In this document: piece by piece, positions 1-12,300 of the stretch
Position numbering within the stretch: the stretch's first letter is position 1
How the letters are laid out: each line of letters opens with the position of its first letter
Source of the DNA: Tetragonia tetragonoides
Taxonomy: Eukaryota > Streptophyta > Magnoliopsida > Caryophyllales > Aizoaceae
NCBI GenBank assembly: GCA_038025085.1
Contig: CM076146.1
Span: forward strand, 23,416,001 to 23,480,000
Direction: 5' to 3'
DNA length: 64,000 nucleotides
Made by a program: the position numbers and the translations under genes
The notes under the pieces: model-generated
Seen by the model: the letters and a program-made list of their open reading frames with translations, nothing else
The model's database searches: none
Told to the model about the DNA's origin: nothing

Positions 1-680
1 GCATTTACGCGTTTTAAAAGCTCATACGAGGAGGGTGAAAGAGATTTGAGTTCTTTTGTGTTGTATACTAAGAGAAAGCATCCAAATACTTTGTTTGCAT
101 TCATTTGAGTGTGAAACTACACCTGGGATGTTTACAAGTGCAAACAAGCTTCAACTCAAGCTGTGGATTGAATCTACGCGTTTTAACAGCTCTTACGACT
201 AGGGTTATAGAAATTGAGTTTTTTGTGTTGTATATTAAGAAAAAGCATCCAAATACTTTGTTTGCATTCATTTGAGTGTGAAACTACACCGAGGATGTTT
301 ACAGTTACAAAGAAGCTTCAACTCAAGTTTTTGAATGCATTTACGCGTTTTAAAAGCTCATACGAGTAGGGTGAAAGAGATTTCAGTTCTTTTGTGTTGT
401 ATAGTAAGAGAAAGCATCCAAATACTTTGTTTGTATTCATTTGAGTGTGAAACTACACCTAGGATGTTTACAACTACAAACAAGCTTCAACTCAAGCTTT
501 TGAATGTATTTACGCGTTTTAAAAGCTCATACGAGTAGGGTGAAAGATATTTGAGTTCTTTTGTGTTGTATATTAAGAGAAAGCATCCAAATACTTTGTT
601 TGCATTCATTTGATTGTGAAACTACACCTAGGATATTTACAGTTACAAACAAGCTTCAACTCAAGCTTTTGAATGCATTT

Positions 681-849
681 ACGCGTTTTAAAAGCTCATA
701 CGAGGAGGGTGAAAGAGATTTGAGTTCTTTTGTGTTGTACACTAAGAGAAAGCATCCAAATACTTTGTTTGCATTCATTTCAGTGTGAAACTACACCAAG
801 GATGTTTACAAGTACAAACAAGCTTCAACTCAAGCTGTTGATTGAATTT
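681..849 (+). repeat. Reference type A monomer (169 bp)
   Basis: A representative type A unit, measured from one ACGCG box to the next. After the box it reads TTTTAAAAGCTCATACGAG, then GGGTGAAAGAGATTTGAG. A T-rich stretch follows, then the AAGAGAAAGCATCC block, the TTTGCATTCATTT block, the GTGAAACTACACC block, and AAGCTTCAACTCAAGC before the next box. This particular copy has GAGGAGG in place of the commoner GAGTAGG. Type A makes up most of the window. A consensus copy of this type hand-counted at 58 G+C in 169 bases. Confidence 0.95.
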
Positions 850-1017
850 ACGCGTTTTAACAGCTCTTACGACTAGGGTGATAGAAATTGAGTTCTTGTG
901 TGTTGTATATTAAGAGAAAGCATCCAAATACTTTGTTTGCATTCATTTGAGTGTGAAACTACACCTAGGATGTTTACAGTTACAAACAAGCTTCAACTCC
1001 TGCTTTTGAATTCATTT
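850..1017 (+). repeat. Reference type B monomer (168 bp)
   Basis: A representative type B unit measured between ACGCG boxes. After the box it reads TTTTAACAGCTCTTACGAC, then GGGTGATAGAAATTGAG, so it differs from type A in a compact ~35-bp segment and is one base shorter there. The rest of the monomer aligns with type A without large gaps. Some B copies (the GAGTTTTTTGTATTG form) lose a further base. B monomers occur at fixed places in the 8-monomer repeat (positions 2, 6 and 8), which makes them good phase markers. Confidence 0.93.
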
Positions 1018-2030
1018 ACGCGTTTTAAAAGCTCATACGAGTAGGGTGAAAGAGATTTGAGTTCTTTTGTGTTGTATAGTAAGAGAAAGCATCCAAATAC
1101 TTTGTTTGCATTCATTTGAGTGTGAAACTACACCTAGGATGTTTACAAGTACAAACAAGCTTCAACTCAAGCTTTTGAATGTATTCACGCGTTTTAAAAG
1201 CTCATACGAGTAGGGTGAAAGAGATTTGAGTTCTTTTGTGTTGTATATTAAGAGAAAATATCCAAGTACTTTTTTTGCATTCATTTGAGTGTGAAATAAC
1301 ACCAGGGTTGTTTACAAGTACAAACAAGCTTCAACTCAAGCTTTTAATGCATTTACGCGTTTTAAAAGCTCATACGAGTAGGGTGAAAGAGATTTGAGTT
1401 CTTTTGTGTTGTATATTAAGAGAAAGCATCCAAATACTTTTTTGTCATTCATTTGAGTGTGAAACTATACCTAGGATGTTTATAGTTACAAACAAGCTTC
1501 AACTCAAGCTTTTGAATTCGTTTACGCGTTTTAAAAGCTCATACGAGTAGGGTGAAAGAGATTTGAGTTCTTTTGTGTTGTATAGTAAGAGTAAGCATCC
1601 AAATACTTTGTTTGCATTCATTTGAGTGTGAAACTACACCTAGGATGTTTACAGTTACAAACAAGCTTCAACTCATGCTTTTGAATTCATTTACGCGTTT
1701 TAAAAGCTCATACGAGTAGGGAGAAAGAGATTTGAGTTCTTTTGTGTTGTATAGTAAGAGAAAGCATCCAAATAATTTATTTACATTCATTTGAGTGTGA
1801 AAGTACACCTAGGACGTTTACAAGTACAAACAAGCTTCAACTCAAGCTTTTGAATGTATTTACGCGTTTTAAAAGCTCATACGAGTAGGGTTAAAGAGAT
1901 TTGAGTTCTTTTGTGTTGTATATTAAGAGAAAGCATCCAAATACTTTTTTGTCATTCATTTGAGTGTGAAACTATACCTAGGATGTTTATAGTGACAAAC
2001 AAGCTTTAACTCAAGCCTTTGGATGCGTTT

Positions 2031-2251
2031 ACGCGTTTTAAAAGGTCATACGAGTAAGGTGAAAGATATTTGAGTTCTTTTGTGTTGTATATTAAGAGAA
2101 AGCACCCAAAAGTTTTGTTTGCATTCTTTTGAGTATGAAACTACACCAAGAAAGCATCCAAATACTTTGTGTACATTCATCTGGGTGTGAAACTACACCT
2201 AGTTTGTTTACAGTCACAAAAAAGCTTCAACTCAAACTTTTGAATGCATTA
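2031..2251 (+). repeat. Aberrant 221-bp monomer with 52-bp internal duplication
   Basis: The interval between ACGCG boxes is 221 bp instead of 169. A 52-bp segment starting at GAAAGCACCC (2098) is followed at 2150 by a second, diverged version starting GAAAGCATCC. The join reads ACTACACCAAGAAAGC: an ACCAAGAATG-type monomer switches into the AAGAAAGC block of another, with AAG as possible microhomology. This is an out-of-register exchange, unlike the in-register exchanges seen elsewhere. Confidence 0.88.
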
Positions 2252-2589
2252 ACGCGTTTTAAAAGCTCATACGAGTACGGTGAAAGAGATTTGAGTTCTT
2301 TTGTGTTGTATATTAAGAGAAAGCATCCAAATACTTTGTTTGCATTCATTTGAGTGTGAAACTACACCTAGGATGTTTACAAGTACAAACAAGCTTCAAC
2401 TCAAGCTTTTGAATGTATTTACGCGTTTTAAAAGCTCATACGAGTAGGGTGAAAGAGATTTGAGTTCTTTTGTGTTGTATAGTAAGAGAAAGCATTCAAA
2501 TACTTTGTTTGCATTCATTTGAGTGTGAAACTACACCTAGGATGTTTACAAGTACAAACAAGCTTCAACTCAAGCTTTTGAATGTATTT

Positions 2590-2743
2590 ACGCGTTTTAA
2601 CAGCTCTTACGACTAGGGTGATAGAAATTGAGTTCTTGTGTGTTATATATTATGAGAAAGCATCCAAATAATTTGTTTGCATTCATTTGAGTAGGATGTT
2701 TACAGTTACAAACAAGCTTCAACTCATGCTTTTGAATTCATTT
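2590..2743 (+). repeat. Short 154-bp type B monomer (14-bp deletion)
   Basis: Box-to-box spacing is 154 bp. The usual GAGTGTGAAACTACACCTAGG is shortened to GAGTAGGATG near 2691, which removes 14 bp. The rest is a normal type B unit with the CTTGTGTGTTATATATTATGAG signature. The same lesion is found at 9210-9363, so it predates the 3.2-kb duplication. Confidence 0.88.
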
Positions 2744-5700
2744 ACGCGTTTTAAAAGCTCATACGAGTAGGGTGAAAGAGATTTGAGTTCTTTTGTGTTG
2801 TATAGAAAGAGAAAGCATCCAAATACTTTGTTTGCATTCATTTGAGTGTTAAACTACACCTAGGGTGTTTACAAGTACAAACAAGCTTCAACTCAAGCTT
2901 TTGAATGTATTTAGGCGTTTTAAAAGCTCATACGAGGAGGGTGAAAGAGATTTGAGTTCTTTTGTGTTGTATATTAAGAGAAAGCATCCAAATACTTTTT
3001 TGTCATTCATTTGAGTGTGAAACTATACCTAGGATGTTTATAGTTACAAACAAGCTTCAACTCAAGCTTTTGATTGCGTTTACGCGTTTTAAAAGCTCAT
3101 ACGAGTAGGGTGAAAGATATTTGAGTTTTTTTGTGTTGTATATTAAGAGAAAGCATCCAAATACTTTGTTTGCATTCATTTGAGTGTGAAACTACACCTA
3201 GGATGTTTACAGTTACAAACAAGCTTCAACTCAAGCTTTTGAATGTATTTACGCGTTTTGAAAGCTCATACGATGAGGGTGAAAGAGATTTGAGTTCTTT
3301 TGTGCTGTATACTAAGAGAAATCATCCAAATACTTTTTTTGCATTCATTTGAGTGTGAAACTACACCTAGGATGTTTACAAGTACAAAAAAGCTTCAACT
3401 CAAGCTGTTGAATGAATCTACGCGTTTTAACAGCTCTTACGACTAGGGTTATAGAAATTGTGTTTTTTGTGTTGTATATTAAGAAAAAGCATCCAAATAC
3501 TTTGTTTGCATTCATTTGAGTGTGAAACTACACCGAGGATGTTTACAGTTACAAAGAAGCTTCAACTCAAGCTTTTGAATGCATTTACGCGTTTCAAAAG
3601 CTCATACGAGTAGGGTGAAAGATATTTGAGTTCTTTTGTGTTGTATATTAAGAGAAAGCTTCCAAATACTTTGTTTGCATTCATTTGAGTGTGAAACTAC
3701 ACCTAGGATGTTTACAAGTACAAACAAGCTTCAACTCAAGCTGTTGAATGTATTTACGCGTTTTAACAGCTCTTACGACTAGGGTGATAGAAATTGAGTT
3801 CTTTTGTGTTGTATATTAAGAGAAAGCATCGAAATACTTTGTTTGCATTCATTTGAGTGTGAAACTACACCTAGGATGTTTACAGTTACAAACAAGCTTC
3901 AACTCATGCTTTTGAATTCATTTACGAGTTTTAAAAGCTCATACGAGTAGGGTGAAAGAGATTTGAGTTCTTTTGTGTTGTATAGTAAGAGAAAGCATCC
4001 AAATACTTTGTTTGCATTCATTTCAGTGTGAAACTACACCAAGGATGTTTACAAGTACAAACAAGCTTCAACACAAGCTGTTGAATGAATTTACGCGTTT
4101 TAACAGCTCTTACGACTAGGGTGATAGAAATTGAGTTCTTGTGTGTTGTATATTAAGAGAAAGCATCCAAATGCTTTGTTTGCATTCATTTGAGTGTGAA
4201 ACTACACCTAGGATGTTTACAGTTACAAACAAGCTTCAACTCCTGCTTTTGAATTCATTTACGCGTTTTAAAAGCTCATACGAGTAGGGTGAAAGAGATT
4301 TGAGTTCTTTTGTGTTGTATAGTAAGAGAAAGCATCCAAATACTTTGTTTGCATTCATTTGAGTGTGAAACTACACCTAGGATGTTTACAACTACAAACA
4401 AGCTTCAACTCAAGCTTTTGAATGTATTCACGCGTTTTAAAAGCTCATACGAGTAGGGTGAAAGAGATTTGAGTTCCTTTGTGTTGTATATTAAGAGAAA
4501 ATATCCAAGTACTTTTTTTGCATTCATTTGCGTATGAAATAACACCAGGGTTGTTTACAAGTACAAACAAGCTTCAACTCAAGCTTTTGAATGCATTTAC
4601 GCGTTTTAAAAGCTCATACGAGTAGGGTGAAAGAGATTTGAGTTCTTTTGTGTTGTATATTAAGAGAAAGCATCCAAATACTTTGTTTGCATTCATTTGA
4701 GTGTGAAACTACACCGAGGATGTTTACAGTTACAAAGAAGCTTCAACTCAAGCTTTTAAATGCATTTACGTGTTTTAAAAGCTCATACGAGTAGGGTGAA
4801 AGAGATTTGAGTTCTTTTGTGTTGTATATTAAGAGAAAGCATCCAAATACTTTGTGTACATTTATTTGAGTGTGAAACTACACCTAGGATGTTTACAGTT
4901 TCAAACAAGCTTCAACTCATGCTTTTGAATTCATTTACGCGTTTTAAAAGCTCATACGAGTAGGGTGAAAGAGATTTGAGTACTTTTGTGTTGTACAGTA
5001 AGAGAAAGCATCCAAATACTTTGTTTGTATTCATTTGAGTGTGAAACTACACCTAGGATGTTTACAAGTACAAACAAGCTTCAACTCAAGCTTTTGAATG
5101 TATTTACGCGTTTTAAAAGCTCATACGAGTAGGGTGAAAGAGATTTGAGTTCTTTTGTGGTGTATATATTAAGAGAAAGCATCCAAATACTTTTTTGTCA
5201 TTCATTTGAGTGTGAAACTATACCTAGGATGTTTATATTTACAAACAAGCTTCAACTCAAGCTTTTGAATGTATTTATGCGTTTTAAAAGCTCATACGAG
5301 TAGGGTGAAAGAGATTTGAGTTCTTTTGTGTTGTATATTAAGAGAAAGCATCCAAATACTTTTTTGTCAATCATTTGAGTGTGAAACTACACCTAGGATG
5401 TTTACAGTTACAAACAAGCTTCAACTCAAGCTTTTGAATGCATTTACGCGTTTTAAAAGCTCATACGAGGAGGGTGAAAGAGATTTGAGTTTTTTTGTGT
5501 TGTATACTAAGAGAAAGCATCCAAATACTTTGTTTGCATTCATTTGAGTGTGAAACTACACCTGGGATGTTTACAAGTGCAAACAAGCTTCAACTCAAGC
5601 TGTGGATTGAATCTACGCGTTTTAACAGCTCTTACGACTAGGGTTATAGAAATTGAGTTTTTTGTGTTGTATATTAAGAAAAAGCATCCAAATACTTTGT

Positions 5701-8650
5701 TTGCATTCATTTGAGTGTGAAACTACACCGAGGATGTTTACAGTTACAAACAAGCTTCAACTCCTGCTTTTGAATTCATTTACGCGTTTTAAAAGCTCAT
5801 ACGAGTAGGGTGAAAGAGATTTGAGTTCTTTTGTGTTGTATATTAAGAGAAAGCATCCAAATACTTTGTTTGCATTCATTTGAGTGTGAAACTACACCGA
5901 GGATGTTTACAGTTACAAAGAAGCTTCAACTCAAGCTTTTAAATGCATTTACGTGTTTTAAAAGCTCATACGAGTAGGGTGAAAGAGATTTGAGTTCTTT
6001 TGTGTTGTATATTAAGAGAAAGCATCCAAATACTTTGTGTACATTTATTTGAGTGTGAAACTACACCTAGGATGTTTACAGTTTCAAACAAGCTTCAACT
6101 CATGCTTTTGAATTCATTTACGCGTTTTAAAAGCTCATACGAGTAGGGTGAAAGAGATTTGAGTACTTTTGTGTTGTACAGTAAGAGAAAGCATCCAAAT
6201 ACTTTGTTTGTATTCATTTGAGTGTGAAACTACACCTAGGATGTTTACAAGTACAAACAAGCTTCAACTCAAGTTTTTGAATGCATTTACGCGTTTTAAA
6301 AGCTCATACGAGTAGGGTGAAAGAGATTTGAGTACTTTTGTGTTGTACAGTAAGAGAAAGCATCCAAATACTTTGTTTGTATTCATTTGAGTGTGAAACT
6401 ACACCTAGGATGTTTACAAGTACAAACAAGCTTCAACTCAAGCTTTTGAATGTATTTACGCGTTTTAAAAGCTCATACGAGTAGGGTGAAAGATATTTGA
6501 GTTCTTTTGTGTTGTATATTAAGAGAAAGCATCCAAATACTTTGTTTGCATTCATTTGATTGTGAAACTACACCTAGGATGTTTACAGTTACAAACAAGC
6601 TTCAACTCCTGCTTTTGAATTCATTTACGCGTTTTAAAAGCTCATACGAGTAGGGTGAAAGAGATTTGAGTTCTTTTGTGTTGTATATTAAGAGAAAGCA
6701 TCCAAATACTTTGTTTGCATTCATTTGAGTGTGAAACTACACCAAGAATGTGTTAAATTACAAACAAGCTTCAACTCAAGCTTTTGAATGCATTTACGCG
6801 TTTTAAAAGCTCATACGATGAGGGTGAAAGAGATTTGAGTTCTTTTGTGTTGTATATTAAGAGAAAGCATCCAAATACTTTGTTTGCATTCATTTGAGTG
6901 TGAAACTACACCTAGGATGTTTACAAGTACAAACAAGCTTCAACTCAAGCTTTTGAATGTATTCACGCGTTTTAAAAGCTCATACGAGTAGGGTGAAAGA
7001 GATTTGAGTTCTTTTGTGTTGTATATTAAGAGAAAATATCCAAGTACTTTTTTTGCATTCATTTGAGTGTGAAATAACACCAGGGTTGTTTACAAGTACA
7101 AACAAGCTTCAACTCAAGCTTTTGAATGCATTTACGCGTTTTAAAAGCTCATACGAGTAGGGTGAAAGAGATTTGAGTTCTTTTGTGTTGTATATTAAGA
7201 GAAAGCATCCAAATACTTTTTTGTCATTCATTTGAGTGTGAAACTATACCTAGGATGTTTATAGTTACAAACAAGCTTCAACTCAAGCTTTTGAATTCGT
7301 TTACGCGTTTTAAAAGCTCATACGAGTAGGGTGAAAGATATTTGAGTTCTTTTGTGTTGTATATTAAGAGAAAGCATCCAAATACTTTGTTTGCATTCAT
7401 TTGAGTGTGAAACTACACCTAGGATGTTTACAGTTACAAACAAGCTTCAACTCAAGCTTTTGAATGCATTTACGCGTTTTAAAAGCTCATACGAGGAGGG
7501 TGAAAGAGATTTGAGTTCTTTTGTGTTGTATACTAAGAGAAAGCATCCAAATACTTTGTTTGCATTCATTTGAGTGTGAAACTACACCTGGGATGTTTAC
7601 AAGTACAAACAAGCTTCAACTCAAGCTATTGAATGAATCTACGCGTTTTAACAGCTCTTACGACTAGGGTTATAGAAATTGAGTTTTTTGTGTTGTATAT
7701 TAAGAAAAAGAATCCAAATACTTTGTTTGCATTCATTTGAGTGTGAAACTACACCGAGGATGTTTACAGTTACAAAGAAGCTTCAACTCAAGCTTTTGAA
7801 TGCATTTACGTGTTTTAAAAGCTCATACGAGTAGGGTGAAAGAGATTTGAGTTCTTTTGTGTTGTATATTAAGAGAAAGCATCCAAATACTTTGTTTGCA
7901 TTCATTTGAGTGTGAAACTACACCTAGGATGTTTACAAGTACAAACAAGCTTCAACTCATGCTGTTCAGTGAATTTACGCGTTTTAACAGCTCTTACGAC
8001 TAGGGTGATAGAAATTGAGTTCTTGTGTGTTGTATATTAAGAGAAAGCATCCAATACTTTGTTTGCATTCATTTGAGTGTGAAACTACACCTAGGATGTT
8101 TACAGTTACAAACAAGCTTCAACTCATGCTTTTGAATTCATTTACGCGTTTTAAAAGCTCATACGAGTAGGGTGAAAGAGATTTGAGTTCTTTTGTGTTG
8201 TATAGTAAGAGAAAGCATCCAAATACTTTGTTTGCATTCATTAGAGTGTGAAACTACACCTAGGATGTTTACAGTTACAAACAAGCTTCAACTCATGCTT
8301 TTGAATTCATTTACGCGTTTTAAAAGCTCATACGAGTAGGGTGAGAGAGATTTGAGTTCTTTTGTGTTGTATAGTAAGAGAAAGCATCCAAATAATTTGT
8401 TTACATTCATTTGAGTGTGAAAGTACACCTAGGACGTTTACAAGTACAAACAAGCTTCAACTCAAGCTTTTGAATGTATTTACGCGTTTTAAAAGCTCAT
8501 ACGAGTAGGGTGAAAGAGATTTGAGTTCTTTTGTGTTGTATATTAAGAGAAAGCATCCAAATACTTTTTTGTCATTCATTTGAGTGTGAAACTATACCTA
8601 GGATGTTTATAGTGACAAACAAGCTTCAACTCAAGCTTTTGGATGCGTTT

Positions 8651-8871
8651 ACGCGTTTTAAAAGGTCATACGAGTAAGGTGAAAGATATTTGAGTTCTTT
8701 TGTGTTGTATATTAAGAGAAAGCACCCAAATGTTTTGTTTGCATTCTTTTGAGTATGAAACTACACCAAGAAAGCATCCAAATACTTTGTGTACATTCAT
8801 CTGGGTGTGAAACTACACCTAGTTTGTTTACAGTCACAAACAAGCTTCAACTCAAACTTTTGAATGCATTA
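8651..8871 (+). repeat. Aberrant 221-bp monomer, second copy
   Basis: Same 52-bp internal duplication as at 2031-2251, displaced by exactly 6620 bp. It differs by a few bases, for example CAAATG here versus CAAAAG. The identical join shows it was copied with the surrounding block rather than formed twice. Confidence 0.88.
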
Positions 8872-9209
8872 ACGCGTTTTAAAAGCTCATACGAGTACGG
8901 TGAAAGAGATTTGAGTTCTTTTGTGTTGTATATTAAGAGAAAGCATCCAAATACTTTGTTTGCATTCATTTGAGTGTGAAACTACACCTAGGATGTTTAC
9001 AAGTACAAACAAGCTTCAACTCAAGCTTTTGAATGTATTTACGCGTTTTAAAAGCTCATACGAGTAGGGTGAAAGAGATTTGAGTTCTTTTGTGTTGTAT
9101 AGTAAGAGAAAGCATTCAAATACTTTGTTTGCATTCATTTGAGTGTGAAACTACACCTAGGATGTTTACAAGTACAAACAAGCTTCAACTCAAGCTTTTG
9201 AATGTATTT

Positions 9210-9363
9210 ACGCGTTTTAACAGCTCTTACGACTAGGGTGATAGAAATTGAGTTCTTGTGTGTTGTATATTATGAGAAAGCATCCAAATACTTTGTTTGC
9301 ATTCATTTGAGTAGGATGTTTACAGTTACAAACAAGCTTCAACTCATGCTTTTGAATTCATTT
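9210..9363 (+). repeat. Short 154-bp type B monomer, second copy
   Basis: Same 14-bp deletion (GAGTAGGATG near 9309) as at 2590-2743, at the 6620-bp offset. Confidence 0.88.
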
Positions 9364-12300
9364 ACGCGTTTTAAAAGCTCATACGAGTAGGGTGAAAGAG
9401 ATTTGAGTTCTTTTGTGTTGTATAGAAAGAGAAAGCATCCAAATACTTTGTTTGCATTCATTTGAGTGTTAAACTACACCTAGGGTGTTTACAAGTACAA
9501 ACAAGCTTCAACTCAAGCTTTTGAATGTATTTACGCGGTTTAAAAGCTCATACGAGGAGGGTGAAAGAGATTTGAGTTCTTTTGTGTTGTATATTAAGAG
9601 AAAGCATCCAAATACTTTTTTGTCATTCATTTGAGTGTCAAACTATACCTAGGATGTTTATAGTTACAAACAAGCTTCAACTCAAGCTTTTGATTGCGTT
9701 TACGCGTTTTAAAAGCTCATACGAGTAGGGTGAAAGATATTTGAGTTTTTTTGTGTTGTATATTAAGAGAAAGCATCCAAATACTTTGTTTGCATTCATT
9801 TGAGTGTGAAACTACACCTAGGATGTTTACAGTTACAAACAAGCTTCAACTCAAGCTTTTGAATGTATTTACGCGTTTTGAAAGCTCATACGATGAGGGT
9901 GAAAGAGATTTGAGTTCTTTTGTGCTGTATACTAAGAGAAATCATCCAAATACTTTTTTTTCATTCATTTGAGTGTGAAACTACACCTAGGATGTTTACA
10001 AGTACAAACAAGCTTCAACTCAAGCTGTTGAATGAATCTACGCGTTTTAACAGCTCTTACGACTAGGGTTATAGAAATTGTGTTTTTTGTGTTGTATATT
10101 AAGAAAAAGCATCCAAATACTTTGTTTGCATTCATTTGAGTGTGAAACTACACCGAGGATGTTTACAGTTACAAAGAAGCTTCAACTCAAGCTTTTGAAT
10201 GCATTTACGCGTTTCAAAAGCTCATACGAGTAGGGTGAAAGATATTTGAGTTCTTTTGTGTTGTATATTAAGAGAAAGCATCCAAATACTTTGTTTGCAT
10301 TCATTTGAGTGTGAAACTACACCTAGGATGTTTACAAGTACAAACAAGCTTCAACTCAAGCTGTTGAATGTATTTACGCGTTTTAACAGCTCTTACGACT
10401 AGGGTGATAGAAATTGAGTTCTTTTGTGTTGTATATTAAGAGAAAGCATCCAAATACTTTGTTTGCATTCATTTGAGTGTGAAACTACACCTAGGATGTT
10501 TACAGTTACAAACAAGCTTCAACTCATGCTTTTGAATTCATTTACGAGTTTTAAAAGCTCATACGAGTAGGGTGAAAGAGATTTGAGTTCTTTTGTGTTG
10601 TATAGTAAGAGAAAGCATCCAAATACTTTGTTTGCATTCATTTCAGTGTGAAACTACACCAAGGATGTTTACAAGTACAAACAAGCTTCAACACAAGCTG
10701 TTGAATGAATTTACGCGTTTTAACAGCTCTTACGACTAGGGTGATAGAAATTGAGTTCTTGTGTGTTGTATATTAAGAGAAAGCATCCAAATACTTTGTT
10801 TGCATTCATTTGAGTGTGAAACTACACCTAGGATGTTTACAGTTACAAACAAGCTTCAACTCCTGCTTTTGAATTCATTTACGCGTTTTAAAAGCTCATA
10901 CGAGTAGGGTGAAAGAGATTTGAGTTCTTTTGTGTTGTATATTAAGAGAAAGCATCCAAATACTTTGTTTGCATTCATTTGAGTGTGAAACTACACCTAG
11001 GATGTTTACAGTTACAAACAAGCTTCAACTCCTGCTTTTGAATTCATTTACGCGTTTTAAAAGCTCATACGAGTAGGGTGAAAGAGATTTGAGTTCTTTT
11101 GTGTTGTATAGTAAGAGAAAGCATCCAAATACTTTGTTTGCATTCATTTGAGTGTGAAACTACACCTAGGATGTTTACAACTACAAACAAGCTTCAACTC
11201 AAGCTTTTGAATGTATTCACGCGTTTTAAAAGCTCATACGAGTAGGGTGAAAGAGATTTGAGTTCTTTTGTGTTGTATATTAAGAGAAAATATCCAAGTA
11301 CTTTTTTTGCATTCATTTGAGTATGAAATAACACCAGGGTTGTTTACAAGTACCAACAAGCTTCAACTCAAGCTTTTGAATGCATTTACGCGTTTTAAAA
11401 CCTCATACGAGTAGGGTGAAAGAGATTTGAGTTCTTTTGTGTTGTATATTAAGAGAAAGCATCCAAATACTTTGTTTGCATTCATTTGAGTGTGAAACTA
11501 CACCAAGAATGTGTTAAATTACAAACAAGCTTCAACTCAAGCTTTTGAATGCATTTACGCGTTTTAAAAGCTCATACGATGAGGGTGAAAGAGATTTGAG
11601 TTCTTTTGTGTTGTATATTAAGAGAAAGCATCCAAATACTTTGTTTGCATTCATTTGAGTGTGAAACTACACCTAGGATGTTTACAAGTACAAACAAGCT
11701 TCAACTCAAGCTTTTGAATGAATTTACGCGTTTTAAAAGCTCTTACGACTAGGGTGATAGAAATTGAGTTTTTTGTGTTGTATATTAAGAAAAAGCATCC
11801 AAATACTTTGTTTGCATTCATTTGAGTGTGAAACTACACCGAGGATGTTTACAGTTACAAAGAAGCTTCAACTCAAGCTTTTAAATGCATTTACGTGTTT
11901 TAAAAGCTCATACGAGTAGGGTGAAAGAGATTTGAGTTCTTTTGTGTTGTATATTAAGAGAAAGCATCCAAATACTTTGTGTACATTTATTTGAGTGTGA
12001 AACTACACCTAGGATGTTTACAGTTTCAAACAAGCTTCAACTCATGCTTTTGAATTCATTTACGCGTTTTAAAAGCTCATACGAGTAGGGTGAAAGAGAT
12101 TTGAGTTCTTTTGTGTTGTATAGTAAGAGAAAGCATCCAAATAATTTGTTTACATTCATTTGAGTGTCAAACTACACCTAGGACGTTTACAAGTACAAAC
12201 AAGCTTCAACTCAAGCTTTTGAATGCGTTTACGCGTTTTAAAAGGTCATACGAATAGGGTGAAAGATATTTGAGTTCTTTTGTGTTGTATATTAAGAGAA

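Larger units (their letters stand above)
1521..4715. repeat. Older segmental duplication, copy 1 (3.2 kb)
   Basis: This block matches 8141-11504 at an offset of 6620 bp, changing to 6789 bp after about 4300, where the second copy has one extra monomer. Shared rare features prove common descent: the 221-bp monomer, the 154-bp monomer, CATTAACGCG and GATGAGGG. By eye there are more than fifteen single-base differences between the copies, such as GTAAGC/GAAAGC near 1591 and AAGCTTCC/AAGCATCC near 3658. This is therefore an older event than the duplications in the right half of the window. It ends where CACCGAGG here meets CACCAAGAATG in the other copy. Confidence 0.85.
8141..11504. repeat. Older segmental duplication, copy 2 (3.36 kb)
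   Basis: Partner of 1521-4715. It carries one additional ~169-bp monomer near 10870-11040, seen as two consecutive monomers ending CAACTCCTGCTTTTG. It retains the same aberrant 221-bp and 154-bp monomers. Several positions here look closer to the family consensus than in copy 1, such as AAGCATCC and GCATCCAAATAC. That could reflect later mutation in copy 1 or repair of copy 2 by gene conversion. Confidence 0.85.
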
